A DNA stretch of 64,000 nucleotides from Aridibaculum aurantiacum (lineage in GTDB: Bacteria; Bacteroidota; Bacteroidia; Chitinophagales; Chitinophagaceae): NCBI RefSeq assembly GCF_017355875.1, contig NZ_JAFEWC010000004.1:262989-326988 (forward strand), written 5' to 3'. Of the stretch, positions 8,955 through 17,870 are shown one piece after another; positions within the stretch are counted from its first letter, which is position 1; each line of letters starts with the position of its first letter. Below the pieces are notes generated by a model that saw only the letters and a list, made by a program, of their open reading frames with translations, was not told the origin of the DNA and ran no database searches. Both the position numbers and the translations under genes were made by a program.

Positions 8955-9995
8955 ATGAAATATTTTTCCATATTTCTTTCTCTTTTCATTCTATCGTGTC
9001 ACAGCAAAAAGGAAACAAAGGAAACAAAGCAGCAAGGACCTCAAGCCACCACTGTTGATGTATTGGTGGTAAATCCGCAAACAGTTACCAATACAGTAGA
9101 AGCAAACGGAACCATTGTAGCAGGAGAGTCTGTTGATGTTAGACCTGAGATCAGCGGCAGGATAACCTACTTAAGTGTAAACGAAGGCAGCAGGGTAGCT
9201 AAGGGTGCTGTAATAGCAAGAATAAATGATGCCGACCTGCGTGCCCAGCTTAATAAAATAAAAGTGCAGCTAGACCTGGCACGTACTACAGTAGATCGTT
9301 ATAAAAAACTATTAGATATACAAGGCATCAACCGTGCTGACTATGACCTGGCGGTAAACGAAGTGAACAGGCTTCAGGCAGATATTGCCATCATCCAGGA
9401 GCAGATAGCGCGTACCGTAGTGCGTGCACCATTTTCAGGAGTGGTTGGCTTAAGGCAGGTAAGCCCGGGAGCTTATGTGACGCCGCAAACGGTGATCGCC
9501 AGTTTACAGCAACTTACCAACCCGCGTATAGATTTTACCCTGCCTGAAGTTTACAGCCACCTGGTAAAGCGTGGAAATACTGTAGTAGTAGAAGCAGGTA
9601 TGGAAGGTGTAAAACGTCGTGCTACGATAACCGCTGTTGAACCACAAATAAGTACAGCCACCAGGAACCTGATGGTAAGAGCCAACCTGCAAGATGCAAG
9701 TGGAATCAATCCCGGAACTTTTGTAAAAGTGTTTGTGGAGGCTGGGCAGGATAACAGCATCCAGATACCGGCTAGTGCCATCATTCCGGATGCACGTGCA
9801 AAACAGGTAGTGCTGGTAAAAGAAGGTAAGGCGAAGTTTGTTGATATAGAAACAGGCATTCGTCGTGAAGGTGCTGTGCAGGTAACCAACGGTTTGAACA
9901 ATGGCGACAGCGTGATTGTGACTGGTGTTTTGTTCGCCCGACCTAACTCGCCGGTAAAAGTGCGTAGTGTAAAAAGGCTAGAAGAGGTTATTTAA
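8955..9995 (+). CDS. RND efflux periplasmic adaptor (membrane fusion protein), lipoprotein
   Basis: 346 residues from the ATG at 8955, which starts a lipoprotein signal ending in the lipobox FILSC near residue 15; an earlier in-frame ATG at 8907 would bury it. The domain order is that of HlyD/AcrA-type adaptors: a first beta/lipoyl half (VEANGTIVAGESVDVRPEISGRI), a helical hairpin (LARTTVDRYKKLLDIQGINRADYDLA), the second lipoyl half (ARTVVRAPFSGVVGLRQVSPG), a beta barrel and a membrane-proximal domain. It connects the inner-membrane pump to TolC. It is the first gene of adaptor-pump-TolC, spaced 178 bp from the pump. A short hairpin (AATCTTCA / TGAAGATT, 10015-10045) in that spacer may affect mRNA processing. 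The exported substrate is unknown. Confidence 0.93.
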   Translation: MKYFSIFLSLFILSCHSKKETKETKQQGPQATTVDVLVVNPQTVTNTVEANGTIVAGESVDVRPEISGRITYLSVNEGSRVAKGAVIARINDADLRAQLNKIKVQLDLARTTVDRYKKLLDIQGINRADYDLAVNEVNRLQADIAIIQEQIARTVVRAPFSGVVGLRQVSPGAYVTPQTVIASLQQLTNPRIDFTLPEVYSHLVKRGNTVVVEAGMEGVKRRATITAVEPQISTATRNLMVRANLQDASGINPGTFVKVFVEAGQDNSIQIPASAIIPDARAKQVVLVKEGKAKFVDIETGIRREGAVQVTNGLNNGDSVIVTGVLFARPNSPVKVRSVKRLEEVI

Positions 9996-10173
9996 TTGGC
10001 TGCTCACCTTTTTTAATCTTCATCTTCAGCAGCTGGTTGAAGATTTGCAGCAAAAATGTTTTCAAACGAACAAGCCTAAAAGAAAAGAAGCATTGAGAAC
10101 CTAATTGCTTCTTCTTCAGAAAAAACTGCAGGAAATAACTATCTCCTGCAAAACTAAAAGACGGTTTTTCAAC

Positions 10174-13100
10174 ATGAATATCTCCGAATTATCACTCAGG
10201 CGACCGGTGCTGGCAACCGTGATCAATATTATGATCGTGTTGTTTGGTATCGTAGGCTTTACTTTTTTATCGGTACGAGAATACCCCGCCATTGACCCGC
10301 CAATCGTAAATGTTCGCACCTCTTATACCGGTGCAAACTCAGACATCATAGAATCGCAGATAACCGAACCACTTGAAAAAGCGATTAATGGTATCCCGGG
10401 AATTAAAAGCATTACCTCATCCAGTACGGCAGGTTCCAGTAATATAACTGTAGAGTTTGACCTGGAAGTATCGATGGAAGAAGCCGCCAACGATGTACGG
10501 GATAAAGTGGGGCAGGCTGTGAGAAACCTGCCGCAGGACGTAGATGCGCCGCCGGTGGTAAGTAAAGCAGATGCCAGCAGTGAATTCATTATCATACTGG
10601 CGGTGCAAAGCCGCACCAAAGGCCTTCTTGAGCTGAGTGACTATGCAGAGAGTGTGCTAATGGAAAGATTCCAGACTATTAACCAGGTGAGTGCGGTAAA
10701 CATTTTTGGCCAGAAGCGCTATGCCATGCGCATCTGGCTGCAGCCTGACCGGTTGAATGCTTTCAACATTTCTTTTACCGAAGTGCAAAACGCATTGAAC
10801 AGGGAAAATGTGGAGCTGCCCTCTGGTAAAATTTCTGGTAGCAATACTGAACTGATCATCCGGACACTGGGTCGATTAACTACCGAAGAAGATTTTGCAG
10901 GCCTGATAGTAAGGCAGGATTCTGCAGGTATTGTTCGCCTGGCCGATGTAGCCAAAGTAGAATTAGGTCCGCAGAACGAAGAAGCCAGCTGGAAGTACAA
11001 TGGTGTAAATGCAGTTGGTCTTGCTATTATTCCACAACCAGGTGCGAATTACATTAATATATCCGACGAGTTCAACCGGAGGCTTGAAGAGCTAAAAGCT
11101 GCTGAAAAGTCGGACATCGAAATGAACGTTCTGTTTGATACTACCCTCAACGTAAGAAAATCTCTAGAAGAGGTTAAGGAAACGCTGCTGATAGCTATTG
11201 TGCTGGTGGTTTTGGTTATCCTGTTCTTCTTTAGAAACTGGATCATTGCCATTAGGCCATTGATCGATATCCCGATATCACTTGTTGCTACTTTCTTCAT
11301 CATGTACATGGCAGGCTTCTCTATAAATGTACTTACGCTGCTGGCTATTGTACTGGCTACCGGCCTTGTGGTGGATGATGGAATTGTGGTAACTGAAAAC
11401 ATTTTCAGAAAGCTGGAAGAAGGGATGCCGATAAAGAAGGCGGCACTTCTTGGAAGCCGCGAGATATTCTTTGCTGTTATTTCTACCTCCATCACACTGG
11501 CTGTGGTATTCCTGCCCGTAATCTTCCTTGAAGGTTTTGTAGGAAGACTATTCAGAGAATTTGGAGTAGTGGTAGCTGGAGCTGTATTGGTTTCATCAGT
11601 CGTTTCACTAACCATCACACCGGTATTAAATGTATACATGCGCCGCAAAAAACCGGGACATGGAAAATTCTACGACCGCACCGAACCTTTCTTCAGAAAG
11701 ATGGAAAGTGGCTACCGCAATTTTTTGGAGCGCTTCCTGAGAGTAAGGTGGATGGCGTGGGTGCTGATTGGCATTTGTGGTGTTATTATTTACCTGATTG
11801 GCAGCAACATAAAAAGTGAGATTGCACCGCTGGAAGATAAAAGCAATGTTCGTTTTGCAGTTACCGGTCCGGAAGGAGCCAGCTTCGACTACATGGTAAA
11901 AGTGGGTGAGGATGTGGTAAACTATCTATATGATTCCATTCCAGAGCGTGATTTCGTATTTGGAGCCATCCCCGGATTTGGAAGCTCGGGCCTGAACAGC
12001 GGAACGCTCCGCCTGGCCTTGGTACCTCCTGAAGAAAGAGATCGTTCTCAATCAGAAATAGTGAAAGATCTGCAGCGCAAGCTTAGCCGGTTCAATAATG
12101 CGCGTATAGTACCTATAGAAGAACAAACCATTTCTGTCGGTGGAGGACGTGGTTCGCAACCGGTGCAGTTCATTATTCAGAACCTGGATTTCCAGAAAAT
12201 AAAAGATGTGATACCAAGGTTCCTGGATGAGGCTCGTAAGGATAAGACTTTTGCAAATGTTGATGTGAACCTGAAGTTCAATAAGCCGGAACTTCAACTG
12301 GAGATTGATAGGATACGAGCAAAAGATCTTGGACTTTCTATTACTGATGTAGGTGGAGCTGTGCAAAGTGCATTTAGCGGTCGGCGGTCTGGCTACTTTA
12401 CCATGAGCGGAAGGCAGTACGAGGTGATTTCGCAGGTGGAGCGTAGCAACAGGGATGAACCTACAGATATCAACAAGATCTATGTGCGCAATGCAATGGG
12501 ACAAAACATACCACTGAGCTCTGTTGTGAAGCTGGTGGAAACAAGTAACCCACCAACACTGTTTCACTACAACAGGTTTAAGTCAGCAACTTTCCAGGCA
12601 TCGCTGGCAGAAGGATATACCATAGGAGATGGCGTTGCGTCTATGCAAGCCATTGCTAATCGCTTGTTGGATGAAACTTTCCAGACATCGCTAAGCGGAC
12701 CTTCCCGGGATTATGCCGAAAGTTCTTCTAATACAGCTTTTGCATTCGGACTGGCTCTGATCCTCATTTACCTGGTACTTGCGGCACAGTTTGAAAGTTT
12801 TACAGATCCTTTTATCATCATGATTACTGTACCACTTGCGCTTGCAGGTGCACTTATCAGCTTGTGGTTTTTCGACCATACGCTCAACATCTTTTCGCAA
12901 ATCGGGATGATCATGCTCATCGGGTTGGTAACCAAGAATGGAATCCTGATAGTGGAGTTTGCTAACCAGAAACGTGAGCAGGGGATACCGCGGATGCAAG
13001 CAGTGCTGGATGCAGCAGCTCAACGTTTGCGGCCAATTCTTATGACCAGTTTGGCTACTGCATTAGGTGCCCTGCCAATTGCTTTGAGCTTTGGTGCGGC

Positions 13101-13293
13101 AGCTACCAGCCGAATTCCTTTGGGTATTGTAGTGGTGGGTGGTATCATGTTCTCCCTCATCCTTACCCTTTTGGTTATACCTGCAGTGTATACATATATT
13201 TCGGGCAAACACAAAAAAAACCACAACAAAGAATACGATGAAGTGAAGATTGAAGAGCGCCTGAAGTTTGAACACACACTGGAAAAATATTAA
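10174..13293 (+). CDS. RND multidrug efflux pump, inner-membrane permease (HAE1 type)
   Basis: 1039 residues from MNISELSLRRPVLATV, the canonical start of this family; upstream in-frame codons from 10105 lack family similarity. Twelve membrane segments are arranged as TM1, a large periplasmic loop, TM2-TM7, a second loop and TM8-TM12. The proton-relay aspartate pair is present in GLVVDDGIVVTEN (TM4), matching the DD of AcrB. Repeat halves are visible, as is the conserved GLVTKNGILIVEFAN in TM10. It should export drugs, detergents or metabolites from the inner membrane and periplasm using the proton gradient, as a trimer with the adjacent adaptor and TolC protein. It is longer than metal-type pumps would require and lacks their charged TM4 signature. 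Confidence 0.96.
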   Translation: MNISELSLRRPVLATVINIMIVLFGIVGFTFLSVREYPAIDPPIVNVRTSYTGANSDIIESQITEPLEKAINGIPGIKSITSSSTAGSSNITVEFDLEVSMEEAANDVRDKVGQAVRNLPQDVDAPPVVSKADASSEFIIILAVQSRTKGLLELSDYAESVLMERFQTINQVSAVNIFGQKRYAMRIWLQPDRLNAFNISFTEVQNALNRENVELPSGKISGSNTELIIRTLGRLTTEEDFAGLIVRQDSAGIVRLADVAKVELGPQNEEASWKYNGVNAVGLAIIPQPGANYINISDEFNRRLEELKAAEKSDIEMNVLFDTTLNVRKSLEEVKETLLIAIVLVVLVILFFFRNWIIAIRPLIDIPISLVATFFIMYMAGFSINVLTLLAIVLATGLVVDDGIVVTENIFRKLEEGMPIKKAALLGSREIFFAVISTSITLAVVFLPVIFLEGFVGRLFREFGVVVAGAVLVSSVVSLTITPVLNVYMRRKKPGHGKFYDRTEPFFRKMESGYRNFLERFLRVRWMAWVLIGICGVIIYLIGSNIKSEIAPLEDKSNVRFAVTGPEGASFDYMVKVGEDVVNYLYDSIPERDFVFGAIPGFGSSGLNSGTLRLALVPPEERDRSQSEIVKDLQRKLSRFNNARIVPIEEQTISVGGGRGSQPVQFIIQNLDFQKIKDVIPRFLDEARKDKTFANVDVNLKFNKPELQLEIDRIRAKDLGLSITDVGGAVQSAFSGRRSGYFTMSGRQYEVISQVERSNRDEPTDINKIYVRNAMGQNIPLSSVVKLVETSNPPTLFHYNRFKSATFQASLAEGYTIGDGVASMQAIANRLLDETFQTSLSGPSRDYAESSSNTAFAFGLALILIYLVLAAQFESFTDPFIIMITVPLALAGALISLWFFDHTLNIFSQIGMIMLIGLVTKNGILIVEFANQKREQGIPRMQAVLDAAAQRLRPILMTSLATALGALPIALSFGAAATSRIPLGIVVVGGIMFSLILTLLVIPAVYTYISGKHKKNHNKEYDEVKIEERLKFEHTLEKY

Positions 13294-13325
13294 TTAAACT
13301 AGAGCGGAAGTATCAGCATATAGAA

Positions 13326-14630
13326 ATGAACAGGACTAAAATTTTTCTTCTTACCTGCCTTTGCAGTTTATGGATGATAGGTGCAGGTGCACAGGTGCTT
13401 ACGTTGGAGGAGGCTATCAATATTGCGCTTCGCAACAGCCTGGATATACAGATTGCGCGCAACAATGTAGAAGCAAGCGGCATCAATAATCACATCAGCA
13501 TTGCTGGCGGATTACCTGTTGTAACAGGTTCACTTACTGATAACCAGTCCATCACCAACCTGAACCAGGAATTGACGAATGGACAGAAGATACAGCGTAG
13601 AGGAAACGTACAGAACCAACTAAATGCCGGCGTTACCGGCAACTATACATTGTTCAATGGATTTAGGATCCAGGCTACCCGCCAAAGGCTTGAAGCACTG
13701 GAAAACCAGAGTGAACATCAACTAAGCCTGCAGATCCAAAACATCATCTCCGATGTAATGGTGAGGTATTATGACATAGTAAGGCAGCAAGGTTTCATGG
13801 AAACCATCAGGCAGAGTATAGAGGTTACGCGGCAGAGAAAGGAACTAATGGACGTACGGCAAAGTGTGGGCCTTGCTAACAATGCTGATACTTACCAGGC
13901 ACAGCTCGATCTTGTGGCAAGCCAGCAAGAGCTGCGGGCACAGGAGCTTGTACTTAACCAGGCCAAAGCCGACCTGATGAACTTGCTTGCCCAGCGGCCA
14001 GACAGCAACTACCTGGTACGTGATACTATAGTAGTTGACAGCACTATCATGATGGCAACAGTGGTGGATGCAATATCTACCAATCCTGAACTACGGTCAG
14101 CCGAAGAGCAGGTAAGGATCAATGAATTCTTAGCACGTGAGGTAGGTGCCTTAAGGTATCCATCAGTGGGTGTAAGTGCTGGATATAATTACTCCCGTAG
14201 CCAGAGCTCTGCAGGTTTTACATTATTGAATCAAAATACCGGTCCTTTTGTTGGTTTGAATGTGCAGGTTCCCATCTTCAATGGAGGTGCTAACCGAAGA
14301 AGATTAAGAGTAGCAGAGATTGATACACGCAATGCTAACCTTCAGCGGGAGGTAGTAGTGAACAACCTGGAAACATTAGCCGTACGAGCTTACCAGTCTT
14401 ACCAGAATACATTAGAGCGCCTGCGCATTGAAAGGGAGAATAACCAGGTGGCCGCAGCTTTACTAAATGTAGTGACCCAAAGATTTCAACACGGAGTAGG
14501 AACAGTAATAGACCTGCGTGAAGCGCAAAGAAGTTTTATAGAAGCGGGTTACAGGCTGGTCAATTTATCTTACTCGGCTAAGGTGGCTGAAATAGAACTA
14601 AAGCGAATCAGCAGCCAGTTAGGAAGGTAA
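13326..14630 (+). CDS. TolC-family outer-membrane efflux channel
   Basis: 434 residues with a signal peptide (MNRTKIFLLTCLCSLW, cleavage near AGA-Q). Two outer-membrane-efflux repeats follow: the first from VLTLEEAINIALRNSLDIQIARNNV, the second from ISTNPELRSAEEQVRINEFLAREV. Long coiled-coil-forming stretches alternate with beta segments (GNYTLFNGF; VGLNVQVPIFNGG), the pattern of the trimeric TolC tunnel. The gene starts 32 bp after the pump gene and completes the tripartite operon. No clear T-tract terminator follows; instead a 15-bp inverted repeat lies between its stop and the convergent endonuclease gene. Confidence 0.94.
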   Translation: MNRTKIFLLTCLCSLWMIGAGAQVLTLEEAINIALRNSLDIQIARNNVEASGINNHISIAGGLPVVTGSLTDNQSITNLNQELTNGQKIQRRGNVQNQLNAGVTGNYTLFNGFRIQATRQRLEALENQSEHQLSLQIQNIISDVMVRYYDIVRQQGFMETIRQSIEVTRQRKELMDVRQSVGLANNADTYQAQLDLVASQQELRAQELVLNQAKADLMNLLAQRPDSNYLVRDTIVVDSTIMMATVVDAISTNPELRSAEEQVRINEFLAREVGALRYPSVGVSAGYNYSRSQSSAGFTLLNQNTGPFVGLNVQVPIFNGGANRRRLRVAEIDTRNANLQREVVVNNLETLAVRAYQSYQNTLERLRIERENNQVAAALLNVVTQRFQHGVGTVIDLREAQRSFIEAGYRLVNLSYSAKVAEIELKRISSQLGR

Positions 14631-14637
14631 ATACTAC

Positions 14638-14762
14638 GGTTTAAGGTTTGGTGCTTGATAAAAGATCTTCTGTCGGATGGAAAATTGTTGTAGGCCGCAC
14701 CAATAATTATCATCTAATCGTCTCGAGCCTAACATCAAACCTTAAACATTAAACATTAAACA
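14638..14762. repeat. Inverted repeat and TAAACAT direct repeats between tolC-like gene and HNH gene
   Basis: GTTTAAGGTTTGGTG at 14639-14653 is matched in inverted form by CATCAAACCTTAAAC at 14733-14747 (14 of 15 positions), enclosing about 80 bp. The right arm runs into a short tandem array, TTAAACATTAAACATTAAAC. It may be the remnant of a small mobile unit or simply a large hairpin between convergent genes. Confidence 0.55.
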
Positions 14763-14769
14763 CCTGGTC

Positions 14770-15567
14770 CTACTTAGCTGCTTCTACATAACCCCAGTTT
14801 TCTCCGCGTTTTATTCGTAGGATCTGTGTGTCGGTAATCTTAAACTGTTTCACCAATGTCTTGATTGGCTTTCCCTGGCTAAGCAATTTTTTAAGCAACA
14901 TTACTTTCGTTATTGTGAGCTTATTCACCTTAGAATTTGGGTTGTAAGAATTGCCTTCTTTCCTGTTTGCTCTTGATGTAATAACATTTGGGCTCTTCTG
15001 CTGGTGGAGTATATTTTCTTCAGGTGTCATCCAAGCCAGGTTGTCGCTGCGGTTATTTTGTTTAGCAAAATCAAGGTGCGCCACTATACTATGTTCAGGA
15101 GATGGTCTGGGACAGAAGTATTCCGCCACCAGCCTATGAACCAAGGAATGATAGTGTATCACTCTTGCTTGCAGGTCTTTCTCCATATCCCGCCTCAGGT
15201 TTAGTTTTAGCCTTTGCAGCAATAGGTTGTTATTCTCCAGTTTCTTTTTCACTTCTACCACCTCATCAGCGGTTATTTTTTTCAGGTTGAGCTGCTTTTT
15301 TAAACTACTGTTTTTCTTTACCAGCAGCGTAATCTGCTGGTGCATATTCTCAAAACGCTCTTCTGTTTTTGCATCTCTTGCTTTGTAAAACTTCAGGCGA
15401 ACAATTTTGTAGCCTTTGATAGTGGAGCCTTTTAGCAATTGCCCTTTGTTGATCTTATTATAAGTTTTTAGCCTGCCATAGTTGGAGACAAGCAATTTGT
15501 AATCATTGGCAAAGTTGAAGTTGAACAGTACGGTTTTCCACTGCTCACCTGGTAGATCTTTAAGCAT
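14770..15567 (-). CDS. NUMOD4/HNH homing-endonuclease-like protein
   Basis: 265 residues. The first 60 residues match the NUMOD4 module (GEQWKTVL, NDYKLLVSNYGRLKTY, LLKGSTIKGYKIVRL). A charged coiled-coil insert spans about residues 65-130. An HNH-type nuclease core follows at about 140-195: VHRLVAEYFCP, then AHLDFAKQNNRSDNLAWMTPEEN, with the His and Asn residues of the motif. The C-terminus holds a helix-turn-helix-like segment (IKTLVKQFKITDTQILRIKRGE). Proteins of this type cut DNA at specific sites and move as selfish genes, though here it stands alone with no intron, intein or interrupted host gene visible. It is convergent with the efflux operon. All core residues appear intact, so it may be active. 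It may instead be a phage remnant. Confidence 0.85.
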   Translation of the reverse strand: MLKDLPGEQWKTVLFNFNFANDYKLLVSNYGRLKTYNKINKGQLLKGSTIKGYKIVRLKFYKARDAKTEERFENMHQQITLLVKKNSSLKKQLNLKKITADEVVEVKKKLENNNLLLQRLKLNLRRDMEKDLQARVIHYHSLVHRLVAEYFCPRPSPEHSIVAHLDFAKQNNRSDNLAWMTPEENILHQQKSPNVITSRANRKEGNSYNPNSKVNKLTITKVMLLKKLLSQGKPIKTLVKQFKITDTQILRIKRGENWGYVEAAK

Positions 15568-16034
15568 ACTATTGTGGGGGTTAATAGTTACTGCTCCAAA
15601 TATAATAAACTAATACGGTGAAAGAAAGAGTTCAATACCCGACATGTAACAGTTGATTTTATAACGATAGCCAGCTCCTATTGCCTGTAAAGGCTTACCG
15701 CGTAACCCAAAAGAACATCTTCATCATTTTGTACAATCAGGTGCAACCACTGCCGTTTATAGTATATGCTGCCACGGTAGCAATGTTTTAAAATCCAATA
15801 TCCAATTTCTTATGTCTATCCTCAATAAAAAAGTAAAGCGTTTCTACTCTTCGCTATTATATTATTTCGCTCCTATGCAGCTGCCTGCCGGAGCAGATGA
15901 TAGAATTATTTAGGAAAAAATATTCCAGGTTATGTAACCCCCAATTGATCCTTTCACTTATGGTACCCGGATGCAGGCGACTGCATTTTATAAGTGATGA
16001 AACGATGTTTTCATAGGGTACGGATTATAGGAAA
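15568..16034. other. Gene-free region upstream of the aminotransferase
   Basis: About 470 bp with no convincing frame. It contains AACCCCCAAT at 15936-15945, a decamer that recurs in two other spacers, and its near-complement TGGGGGTT at 15575 just before the HNH start. The region ends in the terminator-like hairpin at 16035, so a short plus-strand RNA is possible. Confidence 0.4.
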
Positions 16035-16069
16035 GAGGCTGTCTTCAAAAAGGGCAGCCTCAATTTTTT
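16035..16069 (+). terminator. Orphan terminator-like hairpin 48 bp before the aminotransferase start
   Basis: Stem GAGGCTGTC / GGCAGCCTC with G-T wobble, followed by AATTTTTTA. No gene ends here on the plus strand, so it would end a leader RNA or a small RNA from 15.6-16.0 kb. Confidence 0.6.
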
Positions 16070-16108
16070 ATAGCCAGTGCAGCCTGCATTTCCCTTTCTT
16101 CTTTCACC

Positions 16109-16116
16109 TACATTTG
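16109..16116 (+). promoter_or_regulatory. TACATTTG box abutting the aminotransferase ATG
   Basis: Matches TAnnTTTG but lies directly against the start codon. If it were the -7 box, the transcript would begin inside the gene, so either the match is accidental or start assignment needs checking. Confidence 0.25.
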
Positions 16117-17274
16117 ATGAAAACAGCAACTTTGAAAATCATCAGCAAGCTTCCTAATGTAGGTACTAACATCTTCACGGTTATGAGTTCATTGGCCGTT
16201 CAACATAATGCGGTTAATCTGGGACAAGGTTTTCCTGATTTCCAGATGAGCGATGAACTGACAGGCCTGGTGAATAAAGCCATGAAAGAAGGCATGAACC
16301 AGTACACGCATATGAATGGTTACCCGCTACTGAGGCAAAGGCTTGCTGAAAAGGTTGAAAAATTATACGGCAACCGTATAGGTGCTGAAACGGATATTAC
16401 CATAACACCCGGTGCTACCTATGCTATATATACTGCACTTACTACAGTGCTACAGCCAGGGGATGAGGTCATTATGTTTGAACCAGCGTATGATAGCTAT
16501 ATTCCTAATATTGAGATCAATGGTGCGGTGCCGGTGCTCATACCACTTTCTTACCCTGATTATTCCATTCCGTGGGACGAGGTAAGACGAAAGATCACTT
16601 CAAGAACAAGGGTGATCATGATCAACTCGCCGCATAATCCTACAGGGAGTGTTATCAGTAAAAAAGATATTGAAGAACTGTCGGCCATAGTAGAAGGCAC
16701 CAACATCTTTATTCTTAGCGACGAAGTGTACGAACACCTAATCTTCGACAACCTGCAGCACGAGAGCATACTGCGCTATCCACACTTATTACAACGCGCT
16801 TTTGTTGTATTCTCATTTGGTAAAACCTACCACTGTACCGGGTGGAAGCTTGGCTACTGCATTGCTGCGCCTTATGCTATGAAAGAGTTCAGAAAGGTGC
16901 ACCAGTACAATGCTTTTACCAGTTTTACGCCTACGCAGGTGGCACTTGCAGAATACCTATCAGATGAAAAAGCCTACCTGGACCTGGGTAGCGAAATGCA
17001 GCAGAAACGTGATTACTTCCAGCAACTAATGGATAATACCCCATTCAAAGCGTTGCCTAGCTATGGTAGCTACTTCCAGTGTTATAGCTACAAAGGCATT
17101 ACGAATGAAGGCGACTTTGACTTTGCTGTCAGGTTAACTAAAGACTTCGGGCTTACACCTATACCTGTTTCTGCTTTTTATAAAAATGGGAAGGACGATA
17201 AGGTGCTGCGGTTTTGTTTTGCCAAAAAAGAAGAAACACTTGAGAAGGCGGTAAAACAGCTGGTAAACCTATAG
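16117..17274 (+). CDS. PLP-dependent aminotransferase, methionine aminotransferase (YbdL) type
   Basis: 385 residues from the ATG at 16117. This start is favoured because the N-terminal SKLPNVGTNIFTVMSSLAVQ matches the start of YbdL-like enzymes, whereas the in-frame sequence upstream runs through a terminator-like hairpin. Fold type I features are present: the INLGQGFPDF-like region (NAVNLGQGFPDFQ), the PHNPTGS loop, SDEVYEHLIF, and the Schiff-base lysine K236 in SFGKTYHCTGWKLGYC. The YbdL family prefers methionine and aromatic or branched amino acids with 2-oxo acids, and such enzymes can complete methionine salvage. The cytoplasmic location is clear. It stands alone, with a 750-bp spacer downstream. 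Confidence 0.9.
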   Translation: MKTATLKIISKLPNVGTNIFTVMSSLAVQHNAVNLGQGFPDFQMSDELTGLVNKAMKEGMNQYTHMNGYPLLRQRLAEKVEKLYGNRIGAETDITITPGATYAIYTALTTVLQPGDEVIMFEPAYDSYIPNIEINGAVPVLIPLSYPDYSIPWDEVRRKITSRTRVIMINSPHNPTGSVISKKDIEELSAIVEGTNIFILSDEVYEHLIFDNLQHESILRYPHLLQRAFVVFSFGKTYHCTGWKLGYCIAAPYAMKEFRKVHQYNAFTSFTPTQVALAEYLSDEKAYLDLGSEMQQKRDYFQQLMDNTPFKALPSYGSYFQCYSYKGITNEGDFDFAVRLTKDFGLTPIPVSAFYKNGKDDKVLRFCFAKKEETLEKAVKQLVNL

Positions 17275-17293
17275 CTTATTATCGTCGTTGCAC

Positions 17294-17322
17294 AAAAAAG
17301 CCAGTGATGGTTAGTCACTGGC
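17294..17322 (-). terminator. Minus-strand intrinsic terminator with no annotated gene before it
   Basis: 8-bp stem GCCAGTGA / TCACTGGC with a 7-nt loop, followed on the minus strand by six T (plus-strand A run 17294-17299). There is no T-tract on the plus strand. Confidence 0.7.
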
Positions 17323-17331
17323 GGGGTTGAT

Positions 17332-17415
17332 TCATCGAGTTTGCATTAGGGGTGCTTCCTCTGTGTATATCTTACAACTATACGGGTATATAAAAAGTTG
17401 AAGTTCCGGTTGCAT
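17332..17415 (-). CDS. Micro-ORF, 27 residues, ending at the terminator
   Basis: Starts MQPELQLFIYPYSCKIYTEE and stops 9 bp before the terminator stem. It has a central cysteine and an aromatic-rich YPY segment. It could be a small peptide encoded on the structured transcript or a chance frame; length alone cannot decide. Confidence 0.25.
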   Translation of the reverse strand: MQPELQLFIYPYSCKIYTEEAPLMQTR

Positions 17416-17583
17416 TCAAACCTAAAAGAAATACTTGCTGAGTACCTTTTTGGTTATGAAGCCTGGTGACGGTTTTAGATCAGGTTCTCTATCAAAAACA
17501 TCCAAAATAATTAGAATGTTCTGTAATCTCCACCTAATGGTGGAGCTATAGATGTTTGATAAAGGTGTAGGGTTGAAATAAGG

Positions 17584-17640
17584 TTAGGAGAAAAGGAGCG
17601 TCTGTTTCTGCTGTAAAGGTAGAACAGTGGTTTTACGCAT
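17584..17640 (-). CDS. Micro-ORF, 18 residues, near the 5' part of the transcript
   Basis: Reads MRKTTVLPLQQKQTLLFS, basic at the start and preceded by AT-rich sequence. A possible leader peptide for the downstream hairpin, but short enough to occur by chance. Confidence 0.2.
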   Translation of the reverse strand: MRKTTVLPLQQKQTLLFS

Positions 17641-17870
17641 CAGATTAAATACTAATTAAACAAGATTAATTAAATGCTTCTTGTTTTAATGAATGTAGAT
17701 GGTTGCTAATCTCCCTTTGTTTCTACCCGCACCTAACCCTGCCATTCACCATTTCATTCTACCATTTATCAAGTAGCTCATCGCCTTCTATTTTTTCCAT
17801 TTCACATAAGTATCTGAAAAACAAGCATCTATCTTCTTGTAGAATATTATAGCCTACCAACTACTAAAAT

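Larger units (their letters stand above)
17294..17680 (-). ncRNA. Candidate structured minus-strand transcript
   Basis: This 390-bp stretch ends in a minus-strand intrinsic terminator and contains a nested hairpin. The outer arms are 17491-17502 and 17551-17560 (ATCAAAAACATC / GATGTTTGAT, with a 2-nt bulge). The inner stem is CTCCACC (17528-17534) / GGTGGAG (17539-17545) with a TAAT loop. Two micro-ORFs lie on the same strand, of 18 and 27 codons. I do not recognise it as tmRNA, RNase P, 6S or SRP RNA. The 5' end is unknown; 17680 is only a guess at the AT-rich region. Confidence 0.4.

Noticed and set aside
11049-11648. A 199-codon open frame antisense to the RND pump
   Set aside because: It mirrors the coding frame of a conserved pump gene, has Ser/Thr/Ile-rich composition typical of antisense shadows, and shows no start-region signals.
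17294-17680. tmRNA, RNase P RNA or 6S RNA in the spacer before padR
   Set aside because: The hallmark conserved sequences of these RNAs are not seen, although the region is structured.
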